This document shows, piece by piece, positions 26,005-35,836 of a stretch of 64,000 nt of DNA. The first letter of the stretch is position 1. The number at the start of each line of letters is the position of its first letter. A model generated the notes under the pieces. The model saw only the letters and a program-made list of their open reading frames with translations, did not search any database and was not told where the DNA came from. The position numbers and the translations under genes are program-made. The stretch covers positions 1-64,000 of the forward strand of contig NZ_ANMO01000235.1 in assembly GCF_000338295.1 (NCBI RefSeq), read 5' to 3'. The stretch is from Rhodopirellula europaea 6C (GTDB taxonomy: Bacteria; Planctomycetota; Planctomycetia; Pirellulales; Pirellulaceae).

Positions 26005-27201
26005 TCAAACGCGAGCGACGGGGTGCTTCAGTGGCAACCAAGCGGCATTGTCTTGGCTGCTGGCGACGCACTGTTGGATGAAGTACATGCCTTCGACGCC
26101 GTCATGAACGCTTGGGTAGAGCGACTTCTCGCGATCGATGGTGGTTCCTTCGGCGCGTTTGGCCATGTCGTCGAACGCGGCGGCGTAGACGTTTGCGAAG
26201 GCTTCGAAGAAGGCTTCGGGGTGACCCGATGGCAAACGGCACGATGCCGCGGCGGTTTCGTGCATGTAAGGCGCGTTGGGATCACGTGTGTAGATTTGGT
26301 GAGCCTTGCCGTTTTGACGGTAGTGCAATTCGTTCGGGTTTTCTTGACGCCATTTCAGCGAACCCTTGGTGCCATCGATTTCGATTTCCACATCGTTTTC
26401 GCGGCCGTGGCTGATTTGCGATGCGGTGACGGTTCCCAGAGCACCGTTTTCGTAGCGGATCACGGCGGTGCCGTAATCGTCCAGCTTGCGGCCTTCGACG
26501 AATGATTTCAGGCTGCAACTGACCGTTTCGGGCAACACGCCCGTCATGAAGCGGCCCAGGTTGTAGGCGTGCGTGGCGATGTCGCCGAAAGCACCTGCGG
26601 CACCGCTCTTGGACGGGTCGGTTCGCCAGGAGGCTTGCTTTTGGTCGTCGTCTTCCAGTTTGTCGCGAAGCCAGCCTTGGATGTACTGCGAACGGATCGC
26701 GTTGATCTCGCCGAGTTCACCACTCAGGATCATTTCGCGAGCTTGGCGAACGAGCGGATAGCCGGTGTAGTTGTGTGTCAGAGCGAAGACGACGTCGGAG
26801 TTTTCGACCGTTTTCAGCAATTGTTCGGCTTGATCCAAATCGAACGTCATCGGTTTGTCACAGACGACGTTGAAGCCGGCTTCGACCGCAGCTTTGGCGA
26901 TTTCGAAGTGCGTGTGGTTGGGCGTGGTGACGCTGACGAAGTCGATCCGTTGGTCTTCTGGCAACCGCGATTCGGCGTCCAGCATGGCTTCGTAACTGCC
27001 GTACGCTCGTGATTCGTCGACGCCGTATCCGGGGGCGGAGTTGCGGCTGCGTTCGGGATTGCTGGAGAAGGCTCCGGCGACCAATTCGCTGCGATTGTCC
27101 AATCCGGCGGCGACGGTGTGGACGCGACCGATGAACGATCCCAGACCACCGCCAACGATTCCCATGCGGAGTTTTCTGTTCAGGGGAGCATTGAGCGACA
27201 T
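26005..27201 (-). CDS. Gfo/Idh/MocA-family oxidoreductase
   Basis: 398 residues from ATG 27201. N-terminal Rossmann domain with MGIVGGGLGSFIGRVH; the conserved ETPNHxH-like site reads TTPNHTHFEIAKAAVEAG, and CDKPMTFDLDQAEQL carries the EKP-type catalytic Lys (CDKP). The C-terminal half is the alpha/beta domain that binds the sugar or inositol substrate. NAD(P)-dependent dehydrogenation of a polyol or sugar derivative is expected; the exact substrate is unknown. No Tat signal is evident, so it is cytoplasmic. First gene of the minus-strand cluster; 139 bases separate it from the divergent gene at 27341, enough for two promoters. Confidence 0.9.
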   Translation of the reverse strand: MSLNAPLNRKLRMGIVGGGLGSFIGRVHTVAAGLDNRSELVAGAFSSNPERSRNSAPGYGVDESRAYGSYEAMLDAESRLPEDQRIDFVSVTTPNHTHFEIAKAAVEAGFNVVCDKPMTFDLDQAEQLLKTVENSDVVFALTHNYTGYPLVRQAREMILSGELGEINAIRSQYIQGWLRDKLEDDDQKQASWRTDPSKSGAAGAFGDIATHAYNLGRFMTGVLPETVSCSLKSFVEGRKLDDYGTAVIRYENGALGTVTASQISHGRENDVEIEIDGTKGSLKWRQENPNELHYRQNGKAHQIYTRDPNAPYMHETAAASCRLPSGHPEAFFEAFANVYAAAFDDMAKRAEGTTIDREKSLYPSVHDGVEGMYFIQQCVASSQDNAAWLPLKHPVARV

Positions 27202-27340
27202 GATGATTTTCGCGAGAAACGTGGAAAGAGGCGGTCCAGGACACGAGATTCCAATCGTAAAGTTCTCAGCCGATGCGTACAATCACAGGCTGAATCAACT
27301 CCATTGTTCCCTTCCTCTGCCGCTAGCTGAGAAACGATTC

Positions 27341-27991
27341 ATGAAAGACTTTGCTGATCCCGCTCAATTGCCAGTCGTTCCAACCGAATCAACGCGATGC
27401 TGTGGGAATCGCGGATGGATGGTCGGTTTAGTCGGTGTGACGGCTGCAGCCATTGGGGCGGCCATCTACTTCGCAGGTGTCGCCTCCGAAGCCCGTCGTT
27501 CTGCAGAAACTGCCGCCGTGGGTGCGAACCCATCCGCACTGGCCAATTGGCAGAACCTGCCGATCGCCAACGCGACCGCCGCGGTAAGCAGCGAAACGTT
27601 TTCGCTCGCGACGGGTGCCGTCAGTGATCAAGCGGACGGATTGTTCGTCCTGGATCACAATTCGGGTTTGCTTCAGTGTTCCGTGATGTACCCACGAGTC
27701 AATCGTTTTGCGGCCACGTTCACCGTCAACATCTCCGATGCGTTGGGGACCGATGGCAAAGGTGGGTCGTACATCATGGCGACCGGGCAAGCTGATTTCC
27801 CTCGTAGTAGCAGCAACCCGGTTGGGCGTTCGGTCATTTATGTCTTGGATACCGCAACTGGCAACTACGCTTGCTATGGCGTTCCCTTCAATGCTCAAGC
27901 GATGAATGCCAACCGTCCACAACAAGGTTTGTTGGTGTTGATCGGACAAGGAACCGCGAACCCGGTGATCGATCGCGATAACTTGCGTTGA
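27341..27991 (+). CDS. Hypothetical membrane-anchored protein
   Basis: 216 residues from ATG 27341. After 25 polar residues including a CC pair, one transmembrane helix ([20 protein letters not shown]) anchors a 165-residue extracytoplasmic domain. Within it, LSDALGT- and FPRSSSN-like turns and the segments [20 protein letters not shown] and [14 protein letters not shown] suggest a beta-rich, possibly propeller-like fold, but I recognise no family. Only 16 bases separate it from the DUF2585-like gene, so the two are probably one operon. Divergent from the Gfo/Idh/MocA gene. Confidence 0.65.
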   Translation: MKDFADPAQLPVVPTESTRCCGNRGWMVGLVGVTAAAIGAAIYFAGVASEARRSAETAAVGANPSALANWQNLPIANATAAVSSETFSLATGAVSDQADGLFVLDHNSGLLQCSVMYPRVNRFAATFTVNISDALGTDGKGGSYIMATGQADFPRSSSNPVGRSVIYVLDTATGNYACYGVPFNAQAMNANRPQQGLLVLIGQGTANPVIDRDNLR

Positions 27992-28007
27992 TCCAGAAAC
28001 GGTTCAG

Positions 28008-28613
28008 TTGAACGCGAGTTCGTCCGAAAAGCTTGAAGTCACCGACGATCGATTCCAAAAGGATCGGTCGTGGACGACTGCGTGGATCGCGGGTTTGATT
28101 GTCGTCGGCATGGTCTTGGTGCTGGCGGGGATGGGCCGTCGATTCTGGTGCGACTGCGGGTCGTGGGTGCCATGGTCTTGGGACATTTGGACCGCCCATA
28201 ATTCTCAGCACCTGATCGATCCCTATTTCTTTTCGCACGTTTTGCACGGCGTGCTGTTTTTCTGGGTACTCCGCTGGGTGCCTCGCCTGAATCGGACGCA
28301 ATGCCTGTTGATCGCGTTGGGGCTGGAGGCAAGCTGGGAGATCTTGGAGAACTCGCCGTTGATCATCAAACGCTACCGCGAAGCGACGATGGCGGTGGGG
28401 TACACCGGTGATTCGATCGCGAATTCGGTCACGGATTTGGCGGCCTGCACGTTGGGATACTGGTTCTCATCCAGATTTCCTTGGCGTTGGTCGGTCGCGT
28501 TGTTTGTGGCCAGCGAGATCTTGATGTTGATCATGATTCGCGACAATTTGCTGCTGAACGTGTTGATGCTGGTCAGCCCAATTCCTGCGATCCAAGAGTG
28601 GCAGAGCGGCTGA
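28008..28613 (+). CDS. DUF2585 (UPF0314) membrane protein
   Basis: 201 residues from TTG 28008; no ATG exists near the expected start. Four to five transmembrane helices. The signature CDCGSWVPW ... [20 protein letters not shown] matches my memory of the UPF0314/DUF2585 family, as does the E-W-E-N segment ([19 protein letters not shown]) and [13 protein letters not shown]. The polar conserved residues inside membrane segments suggest an enzyme or transporter, but no function is established for the family. Follows the preceding membrane protein by 16 bases. Confidence 0.8.
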   Translation: MNASSSEKLEVTDDRFQKDRSWTTAWIAGLIVVGMVLVLAGMGRRFWCDCGSWVPWSWDIWTAHNSQHLIDPYFFSHVLHGVLFFWVLRWVPRLNRTQCLLIALGLEASWEILENSPLIIKRYREATMAVGYTGDSIANSVTDLAACTLGYWFSSRFPWRWSVALFVASEILMLIMIRDNLLLNVLMLVSPIPAIQEWQSG

Positions 28614-28628
28614 TTCGATCTTGCAGGC

Positions 28629-28655
28629 ACCCTCCGCCGGATGGTATTGCGGAGT
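28629..28655 (+). terminator. Possible terminator hairpin after DUF2585 gene
   Basis: CTCCGC and GCGGAG form a stem around an eleven-base loop shortly after the stop codon. No good T-run follows, so it is a weak candidate. Confidence 0.35.
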
Positions 28656-28735
28656 GTGAATGTTTGAAAATCGGCGTGTTGGACGCCCTTTTCATTGAAA
28701 ATGACTGACTCCACGCCATGGAAGGCTGAATCAGG

Positions 28736-31700
28736 ATGTCTGCTGGACGATTCCATTTGATCGCGTTGACGCTCGCCGTCGGTGCTTTGTGTTTAGGTTG
28801 GGACACTCGAACCTTCGCGGCGGAAGCGGAGTGGATTTGGGCGTCAGGAACAACCGCTGAGCAAGCGATCCCGCACGGCGAAACGTGCTGGTTCCGCAAA
28901 TCTTTGAATTTGCGTCACCGTGGCGAAGCGATCGTCGAAGTTGCCGCTGATGATGCCTACGAAGTGCACGTCAACGGGCGCAAAGTCGGTGAGGGCGAGT
29001 CCTACCGGCAGATGCAAGAATTCGACATCAGCGACTACATCGAACCGGGACGCAATGTCGTCGCGGTTCAAGTTCAGAACACCCGTGGAAACACCGCTGC
29101 TCTGGTCGCACGCGTGTCGATTCGACCTGAAACGGGTGAGAAGTGGTTCACGTTCAGTTCCGATCGAACATGGAAAACCAATCTGCAAGAAGTCCCGTTG
29201 TGGAACACCGCTGCGTACAACGACGGAGCTTGGCTGCCAGCGTCGACGTTTGGTCCGCTTGGCGAAACCGCTCCGTGGGATCGCGAACCCAGTGTCGAAG
29301 TTGAAGTCGCCAAAGAGAATTCCGAACGCTTTCAAATCCAACGCGGCTTCGGTGTTCAACGTCTGATCAACGACGACCAAGTCGGATCAGTCATTGCGAT
29401 GGCGTTTGACGAGTTCGGCCACGTTTTGCTTTCGCAAGAAGGCGGGCCATTGTTGATTGTCACCGACCGCGACGACGATGGTGTCCCCGAAGACGTCCAA
29501 ACGTATTGCGACAAAGTCGAATCCATTCAAGGCATTTTGCCGCTCAATGGCGAGGTGTTCGTGACCGCCGATGGGCCAGACGGATCGGCTCTTTATCGAT
29601 TGATCGACAAGGATCGAAACGGCGAACTTGAAACGGTCAAGACAATCGTCAAGTTCAGCGGCAGCGGTGGCGAGCACGGTCCTCACGGATTGCGTTTAGG
29701 CCCTGACGGAATGATCTATGTTTCGGTTGGAAGTTACGTCAAGCCGATCGGAAAGACTGGTAGCGGTGAGACATTGAAAGACACTTACGAAGGCGATTTG
29801 TTGCCTCGTTACGAAGATCCGGGCGGGCACGGTCGAGGCGTGAAGGCTCCCGGTGGAACGATCATTCGAACCGATATCGAAGGCAAGGTCATCGAGCGAA
29901 TCGCCGGTGGACTGCGAAACGCATACGACTTGGCATTCCACCCCGAAGGCAACTTGTTCGTGCATGACGCGGACATGGAAGCCGACGTTGAAACACCTTG
30001 GTATCGGCCCACGGCTCTGGTGGATGTTACCGAAGCGGGTGAGTTTGGTTGGCGAACTGGTTGGGCGAAATGGCCTGAGTATTACATCGATCGATTGCCA
30101 AACGTGCTGGACACTGGACGCGGCAGCCCGACCGGAATTGAGTGCTATGAGCACCACATGTTCCCGGTTCGATATCACAACAGTTTGTTCATGGCCGATT
30201 GGTCCGAAGGTCGGATCCTGAACGTCCGTCTGAAACCCAATGGCAGTGGATTCCAAGCTGACAGCGAAGTGTTCCTGAAAGGGCAGCCGCTCAACGTCAC
30301 GGACTTGGCCGTCGGTCCCGATGGAGCGTTGTATTTCTGCACGGGCGGTCGCGGGACTGCTGGTGGCGTTTATCGAGTTGTCTATCAAGGCAAAATTCCA
30401 GAAGCGATGAAGCAACTCGGCAGCGGGATCGCCGCCGCGGTTCGCCAGCCTCAATTGGACGCTGCTTGGTCGCGTCAACGAATCGCCGCGATTCGACGCG
30501 AGTTGGGTAGCGATTGGGACCAGCAATTGGCCGGTGTTGCATATAGCGATGAGAATCCGCCGTCCTATCGCATTCGAGCGATGAACCTGATGCAAATGTA
30601 CGGGCCCGTTCCAAGCGACGATTTGCTGATCGAATTGTCCAAGGCCGAAAGCGAATTGGTTCGACGTCGCGCCGCGATTCAGCTGGGGCTGAACCCGTCA
30701 GCACGTGCGAAGGACCGTTTGAATGACATGCTGACCGACAGTGACTTGCGAGTCCGTCGTGCGGTTTGCGAAGCCATGCTTCGTAGCAATCAAATTCCGA
30801 GCGACCCGCAGCCATTGATTGATTTGTTGGCTCACGAGGATCGGGTTCTCTCTTATGTGGCTCGCCAAGTTTTGCAACGCATTCCAGCGGCAAAATGGAA
30901 AGAGACCGTCATTCTGCACAAAGACACACGGACCGCTTTGGTTGGCATGTTGGCATTGGTTGCCGCTGATACCAACAAGGCGACCGGATTGTTGGTTCTG
31001 AAGCGAACCAGCAACATGATGAAAGAATTCTTGAGCGACAAAGACTTTGTCGACACGCTACGCCTTTGCCAGGTCACGCTGCATCGTTGCAACATCAAGG
31101 CCGGCGAAGTTCAGTGGTTGTCCAAACAAATCGCGGATGAATTCCCCGCTGGCGATTCTCGCATGAATCACGAATTGATTCGCTTGGCGAGCTATCTGCA
31201 AGCTGAGTCTTTGGTTCCTCGGGCGATGGAGTATTTGGAATCCGATGCACCGGAGTTGGATCGCGTTTTAGCTGCGATGTGTTTGCAACGCATCGATCGT
31301 CAATGGTCGGCTCGTGAGCGATTCGCGTTGTTAAAGTTCTACGAAGGTATCGCCGGACGAGACAGCGAGGGTTCGTTGCCAATGTACATGGTGGGTGTGA
31401 CGCGAGATTTCGCTCGACATCTTTCGGAAGACGACATCCAAGCGATCTTGGACGAAGGCAGCCGTTGGCGTAATTCCGCCCTTGGTGCTTTGTTCCAGTT
31501 GAAGCGTCCAATTGACGAAGCGACCGCCGAAAAGCTGCGGACACTGGACGATGAGCTCACCAACGAAGCCAAGGTGGACGATGTTCACCGGCGTTTGCGA
31601 ACCGGAATCATCGCGATGTTGGCTTCGGCTCCTGACGACGCGTCGGCGGCGCACCTGCGAAAAATTTGGCGAACCGAACCTCAGCGTCGAGCAGTTGTGG

Positions 31701-32527
31701 CAATGGCATTGGCACAAAACCCTGACGGTGAAAACTGGGACTACTTGGTTCGCAGTTTGAATGTCCTGGATGGACCGGCCGCGAATGAAGTTGTCACTCG
31801 GCTCCGTTCGGTGCCAATCGCCACCGATGATCCGATGGCTCTTCGGTCGTTGGTCCTGATGGGGCTGCGTGCGGAGAAAGAAGGCACCACCTTTGAAAGT
31901 GTGGAGCAATTGCTCGAGCACTGGACTGGTATGCAACGTCCCGAAGGCGTGAAGCTGTCGATGACTCCATGGCAACGTTGGTACGCCAAGACGTTCCCGG
32001 ATCGTCCAGCGGCAGAATTGCCACGAGAAGATGAATCGAAATGGGATTTCGAACAGTTGATTTCTCACCTGGAAAGTGATGAAGGGCAGGGCGGTGACGC
32101 TCTGGCAGGTGCGGAGGTTTATGCCCGAGCCCAATGTGCGAATTGTCACCGTGCCGGGAATCAAGGCACCGTCATCGGTCCTGATCTGACCAGCGTGGCT
32201 CGTCGATTCACACGTCGCGAGATCCTAGAATCCGTTTTGTATCCATCACATGTTGTGAGCGATCAATACGCCAGCAAGAAGGTGCTGACGTTGGACGGTG
32301 AGGTCTACGTCGGAATGGTCAGCAAAGCTGGCGGCGATTTGCAAATTCGCGATTCGAACAACAACGTGACCACGTTGGCGGAGTCGGAAGTGGATCTGAT
32401 CCAGCCCAGCCGATCGAGCATCATGCCGAGTGGTTTGCTGGACGATTTGTCGCTGCAGGACATCACTGACTTGATGGCATACCTCAACGACGCTCGCCGA
32501 GTTGAGATCGCAACCCGACCGAAGTGA
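28736..32527 (+). CDS. PVC-type haem-binding (CxxCH) protein with beta-propeller and HEAT repeats
   Basis: 1263 residues. Signal peptide near ALCLGWDTRTFAAEA. Residues about 30-190 form a galactose-binding-like jelly roll (WIWASGTTAEQAIPHGETCWFRK; VHVNGRKVGEGESY). Residues about 200-540 are a six-bladed propeller of the planctomycete membrane-bound dehydrogenase type (GEHGPHGLRLGPDGMIYVSVGSY; GGLRNAYDLAFHPEGNLFVHDADME). About 560-1080 are helical HEAT-like repeats. The C-terminal 140 residues carry the haem motif CANCH at 1134-1138 and the GPDLTSVARRFTRREILES segment, which are hallmarks of PVC-type cytochromes. Probably an exported or envelope enzyme of sugar or alcohol oxidation linked to respiration; substrate unknown. 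Stands alone. Confidence 0.92.
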   Translation: MSAGRFHLIALTLAVGALCLGWDTRTFAAEAEWIWASGTTAEQAIPHGETCWFRKSLNLRHRGEAIVEVAADDAYEVHVNGRKVGEGESYRQMQEFDISDYIEPGRNVVAVQVQNTRGNTAALVARVSIRPETGEKWFTFSSDRTWKTNLQEVPLWNTAAYNDGAWLPASTFGPLGETAPWDREPSVEVEVAKENSERFQIQRGFGVQRLINDDQVGSVIAMAFDEFGHVLLSQEGGPLLIVTDRDDDGVPEDVQTYCDKVESIQGILPLNGEVFVTADGPDGSALYRLIDKDRNGELETVKTIVKFSGSGGEHGPHGLRLGPDGMIYVSVGSYVKPIGKTGSGETLKDTYEGDLLPRYEDPGGHGRGVKAPGGTIIRTDIEGKVIERIAGGLRNAYDLAFHPEGNLFVHDADMEADVETPWYRPTALVDVTEAGEFGWRTGWAKWPEYYIDRLPNVLDTGRGSPTGIECYEHHMFPVRYHNSLFMADWSEGRILNVRLKPNGSGFQADSEVFLKGQPLNVTDLAVGPDGALYFCTGGRGTAGGVYRVVYQGKIPEAMKQLGSGIAAAVRQPQLDAAWSRQRIAAIRRELGSDWDQQLAGVAYSDENPPSYRIRAMNLMQMYGPVPSDDLLIELSKAESELVRRRAAIQLGLNPSARAKDRLNDMLTDSDLRVRRAVCEAMLRSNQIPSDPQPLIDLLAHEDRVLSYVARQVLQRIPAAKWKETVILHKDTRTALVGMLALVAADTNKATGLLVLKRTSNMMKEFLSDKDFVDTLRLCQVTLHRCNIKAGEVQWLSKQIADEFPAGDSRMNHELIRLASYLQAESLVPRAMEYLESDAPELDRVLAAMCLQRIDRQWSARERFALLKFYEGIAGRDSEGSLPMYMVGVTRDFARHLSEDDIQAILDEGSRWRNSALGALFQLKRPIDEATAEKLRTLDDELTNEAKVDDVHRRLRTGIIAMLASAPDDASAAHLRKIWRTEPQRRAVVAMALAQNPDGENWDYLVRSLNVLDGPAANEVVTRLRSVPIATDDPMALRSLVLMGLRAEKEGTTFESVEQLLEHWTGMQRPEGVKLSMTPWQRWYAKTFPDRPAAELPREDESKWDFEQLISHLESDEGQGGDALAGAEVYARAQCANCHRAGNQGTVIGPDLTSVARRFTRREILESVLYPSHVVSDQYASKKVLTLDGEVYVGMVSKAGGDLQIRDSNNNVTTLAESEVDLIQPSRSSIMPSGLLDDLSLQDITDLMAYLNDARRVEIATRPK

Positions 32528-32549
32528 TTCGGGCTGCGAGGCGTTGTTC

Positions 32550-32570
32550 AAAAAGGGTGAGAACCCTTTG
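32550..32570 (-). terminator. Intrinsic terminator of mgtE
   Basis: Seven-pair stem AAAGGGT / ACCCTTT closed by a GAGA tetraloop, followed on the minus strand by five Ts. Suits mgtE, whose stop is just upstream on that strand; it may also end the plus-strand PVC protein transcript. Confidence 0.8.
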
Positions 32571-32581
32571 ACGGGCGAGGG

Positions 32582-33997
32582 CTAGATCAAGCGTTCGAGC
32601 ATTGCGGTGGCCAGTCCAAGGACGAGGAAGAAGCCGCACATGTCGGTCACGGTTGTTAGCAACGGGCCACTGGCGACTGCGGGGTCAAACCCGAGTCGTT
32701 TCAGTAGCAATGGCACGGTGCCTCCGATGGAAACGGCGATCAAAGTGTTGGCACACAACGCCACGCCCACCACGAGTCCCAGGTAAGGGTTGCCGTCCCA
32801 GACAACAGCAACGATTGCGACCAGCAATCCCAGGACCGATCCATTGATCAGTCCGACGCTGATTTCTTTCAGCCACACGCGAATCATTTCGGTGGGGCGA
32901 ACCAAGCCGAGTGAAAGTTCTCGCATGCTCACCGCGACGGCTTGGTTGCCGCTGCAACCGCTCATGTCACTGATGATAGGCAAGAACACCGCCAGAGCGA
33001 TCACCTTGGACAACGTGTCTTGATAAACGGCGATCACGCCGGCGGCACCGATGTTGAGCAAGATGTTGATGCTGAGCCAACTGAGCCGTCGTTTTGCACG
33101 TTGCCAAAGCGGCATCGTTCGCAGTTCTTCACCGCCGATGATCCCTTGGCTTTTTAGAAAATCGTTCTCGGCTGCGCGAGTCGATTCGTAGTCCACGGCA
33201 TTTCGGTGGACGACGCCCAGCAGTTTGTGGTTGTCGTCGACGACGGGCACGCCAAGGAAATGGTGGGCGTCGAAGAAGTCACGTAGTTCATCCAGCGGCA
33301 TGCTGGCGGTGATCGACAACGGGTCGAGGATCATGATGTCCGCAACCGGGTCGGTGCGTTTGGCGAACAACAGGTTTCGCATTGGCAACACGCCAACCAG
33401 CTTTTCGTCGTCATCGGTCAGGTAGGCATACTGAACGTCGTAGTCGCGGAATTCCTCTGCATTTTCAGAGAGTGTCGTGATGACTTCGTGAACCAAGCTC
33501 TTCTGATTGAAACGCAGAATCTCACGAACCAGCAGACCACCGGCTTGGTCATCGCTGTACGCGGCCAATTCCCGAACCGAGGCGGCGTCTTCGGGAGGCA
33601 ACGCGCGCAGAATGGATTCGGCTTGATCGTCGTCCAAGTCACCCAGCAAGTCAGCCTGTTCGTCGCTGGTCATCTCCTGGACGATGGCGGCGGCGTCCGA
33701 AACTTCGAGCGAGTCGACCAATTCGGCGGCTTGCGTTTCGCTGAGGTGACGCAGGATTTCGGCCGCTTCCTCGGCGGGAAGCAAGGTCAAGACGGCGCAG
33801 TAATGTTCCTCGTCCAAACGGTTCAGCGCCAACGCTTGGTCATTGGGGCCTAGTTTGGAGAGGAAGTTTTCGACGCCGATCGCGTCGCCTGCTTCGGCCA
33901 GTTCGCCCAATCGCTCCCATGGTCGCCAATCCGATTGCTGGGCGGATTCGTCGAGATCAGAAGTCGTGGGTTGTTCGGGGGAGGCGGGGACATTCAC
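32582..33997 (-). CDS. mgtE: MgtE-type magnesium transporter
   Basis: 471 residues from GTG 33997. The frame stays open to a TTG at 34117, but that would overlap the divergent M20 gene by 91 bases and only adds a poorly conserved leader. Order of domains: N-terminal helical repeats (WERLGELAEAGDAIGVENFL ... LPAEEAAEILRHLSETQAAELV), paired CBS domains (DPLSITASMPLDELRDFFDAHHFLGVPVVDDNHKLLGVV), and five transmembrane helices with the LSLGLVRPTEMIRVWLKE loop. MgtE gates magnesium uptake, closing when the N-terminal/CBS sensor is magnesium-loaded. It ends at a clear intrinsic terminator. Confidence 0.93.
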   Translation of the reverse strand: MNVPASPEQPTTSDLDESAQQSDWRPWERLGELAEAGDAIGVENFLSKLGPNDQALALNRLDEEHYCAVLTLLPAEEAAEILRHLSETQAAELVDSLEVSDAAAIVQEMTSDEQADLLGDLDDDQAESILRALPPEDAASVRELAAYSDDQAGGLLVREILRFNQKSLVHEVITTLSENAEEFRDYDVQYAYLTDDDEKLVGVLPMRNLLFAKRTDPVADIMILDPLSITASMPLDELRDFFDAHHFLGVPVVDDNHKLLGVVHRNAVDYESTRAAENDFLKSQGIIGGEELRTMPLWQRAKRRLSWLSINILLNIGAAGVIAVYQDTLSKVIALAVFLPIISDMSGCSGNQAVAVSMRELSLGLVRPTEMIRVWLKEISVGLINGSVLGLLVAIVAVVWDGNPYLGLVVGVALCANTLIAVSIGGTVPLLLKRLGFDPAVASGPLLTTVTDMCGFFLVLGLATAMLERLI

Positions 33998-34026
33998 TGG
34001 TGCAGGGGGCCGCTTGAAGGTGTAGA

Positions 34027-35292
34027 TTGTCGGATTTGAGTTGCCACGGCTGTTCCTACCGAGACCTCGTTTTGTCACTTGCTGTTCGTCTACTGTCCGA
34101 ATTGATCGCTTATCCAACGGTCAGTCATACCAGCAACGGAGCGATCACGGAGTGGGTGGCAGTTCGTTTGCGAGCGCAAGGGTTCGAATGTGAGCAAACG
34201 CGGTACCTGGATGGTGAAGGTGTCCCAAAATTCAATTTAATTGCCAAGCGTTTGCCACCGGATTCCAGTTTGGAATCGGGCAATTTGTCGACGCAATCCA
34301 TCGATCGGCTTGAGTTGGATCGACCCGAAAACGAGATCGGGTTGGCGTATTTCTGTCACACCGATGTCGTCCCCGCGGATCGTTGGGGAGGACCGGGCGG
34401 AAACCCATTTGAGGCCGTGGTCGAAGACAACCGTCTGTATGGTCGTGGTGCTTGTGACATGAAGGGATCGCTGGCAGCGATGCTGGCGGCGATCGACGGT
34501 TTGGATGCCTCAAAACAATCCGCACCGCTATGGATCGTTTGCACCGCCGACGAAGAAGTCGGGCTTCGTGGTGCCAAGGAATTGGCCCAAAGCAGTCCGG
34601 CGTATCGCGAAATCGTTTCTCGCAATCCGGTTGCGTTGATCGGTGAGCCAACGGAACTTCGAATTGTCCACGCTCATAAAGGCATGGGCGGGTTCCGAGT
34701 GATCTCGCATGGCAAAGCCGCCCACAGCAGTACCGCGAAAGGCATCAACGCGAACGTCGCGATGATACCGTTGTTGCAGACGATCCTTGAGTTGCACGAA
34801 CGGGTTCAGACTGACCCTATGTTGCGGGACGACCGATTCGACCCTCCGACGTTGACCTTCAATTTTGGAATCAGTGACCACGCCGACGCGACCAACATCG
34901 TGCCCGACCGAAGTGAAGTTTGGGCCAATTGGCGAACCATGCCCAACGTCGACGGTGAGTGTTTGATGGAGGACGCGAAGGTTGCCGCTGAGCAACTCGG
35001 ATTGCAATTTCGCGGTTACAAATCGGTCGCTCCGCTGGAAACATCAATTGACGATCCCACGCTCGTTCGGATGTGCGAGCTGGCCAGTTCTTACTGCGGA
35101 CGTGATAAACCGGAGACGGTTTGTTATGCGACTGACGGTGCGGTGTTGGGAGAACTTCAGCATCGAATTGTTTGCGGACCGGGCAGCATCGAACAGGCGC
35201 ACACGATTGATGAGTTCATCGAACTGGAATCGCTCGAGAATGGAGTCGCACTGTTTCGAGATGCGATTCAGGCCTTCTCAATGCGGTCTTGA
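34027..35292 (+). CDS. M20-family metallopeptidase (ArgE/DapE-like)
   Basis: 421 residues from TTG 34027, supported by GAAGG six bases upstream; TTG 34072 would begin closer to the family's usual start (LSLAVRLLSELIAYPTVS). Metal-site motifs are FCHTDVVP, GRGACDMKGS, TADEEVGLRG with the catalytic Glu, IGEPTEL, and a final His in EQAHTIDEFIE. The dimerisation domain includes HSSTAKGINANV. Members deacylate N-acetylornithine or succinyl-DAP; ArgE is the better match (CDMKG, EPTEL), but no substrate is proven. Divergent from mgtE and convergent with yraN, 31 bases apart. Confidence 0.88.
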   Translation: MSDLSCHGCSYRDLVLSLAVRLLSELIAYPTVSHTSNGAITEWVAVRLRAQGFECEQTRYLDGEGVPKFNLIAKRLPPDSSLESGNLSTQSIDRLELDRPENEIGLAYFCHTDVVPADRWGGPGGNPFEAVVEDNRLYGRGACDMKGSLAAMLAAIDGLDASKQSAPLWIVCTADEEVGLRGAKELAQSSPAYREIVSRNPVALIGEPTELRIVHAHKGMGGFRVISHGKAAHSSTAKGINANVAMIPLLQTILELHERVQTDPMLRDDRFDPPTLTFNFGISDHADATNIVPDRSEVWANWRTMPNVDGECLMEDAKVAAEQLGLQFRGYKSVAPLETSIDDPTLVRMCELASSYCGRDKPETVCYATDGAVLGELQHRIVCGPGSIEQAHTIDEFIELESLENGVALFRDAIQAFSMRS

Positions 35293-35323
35293 TTGACTTG
35301 CGTGATTGATGGACCAGTTCTGT

Positions 35324-35827
35324 TCAGCCGTAAAAGGAATCGATCCCGACCGCGTCGAATGCCGACTCGTAGTGTTCGACACGAGTTGGACGCGGTTCAT
35401 CTCGCGGCCACCAAACCGCAACGACGTCAAAGCGACACGCGATGCCGAGTAACTTCTTGCGTTTCAAGTAGCGTAGGGCGGCTCGTGTGATACGTGCCTG
35501 TTTGTTTTCATCGACGCGGTCTGCGGGGTGTCCTGGCCGCGTGGTCGATAGCGTTTTGACTTCGACAAAGACAATCAGACGTGGCCGCTTGCGAAGAGCG
35601 ATCAAGTCGATTTCACCGGCGCGATCGGATTCACTCTCGGCGATGACGTTCAGGCCTTTGCGCCTCAGCAATTGAGCGGCCGCTTGTTCACCGCGGCGGC
35701 CAAGTTGAGCGTTCTCGTCGATCGAACCAAAGCGATAGTCGACGTACCAGTTTTTGAATCGCTTGCCGCGGGAGTTGATCCAGGCAAGCGTCTGACGAGT
35801 GCGATTGGCAAGGCGGTTGGTTGCCAA
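35324..35827 (-). CDS. yraN: YraN/UPF0102 family endonuclease-like protein
   Basis: 167 residues from TTG 35827; GAGG is seven bases upstream and overlaps the VWA stop (TGAGG), so the two are coupled. Family hallmarks are GRRGEQAAAQLLRRKGL, then GEIDLIAL and VFVEVKT, the catalytic GxIDL ... EVK pattern of restriction-endonuclease-like folds. A 35-residue basic leader precedes the usual start. Family members are thought to act in DNA processing, but no substrate is established. Third gene of the PfpI-VWA-YraN operon. Confidence 0.88.
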   Translation of the reverse strand: MATNRLANRTRQTLAWINSRGKRFKNWYVDYRFGSIDENAQLGRRGEQAAAQLLRRKGLNVIAESESDRAGEIDLIALRKRPRLIVFVEVKTLSTTRPGHPADRVDENKQARITRAALRYLKRKKLLGIACRFDVVAVWWPRDEPRPTRVEHYESAFDAVGIDSFYG

Positions 35828-35836
35828 ACGTCGGCC

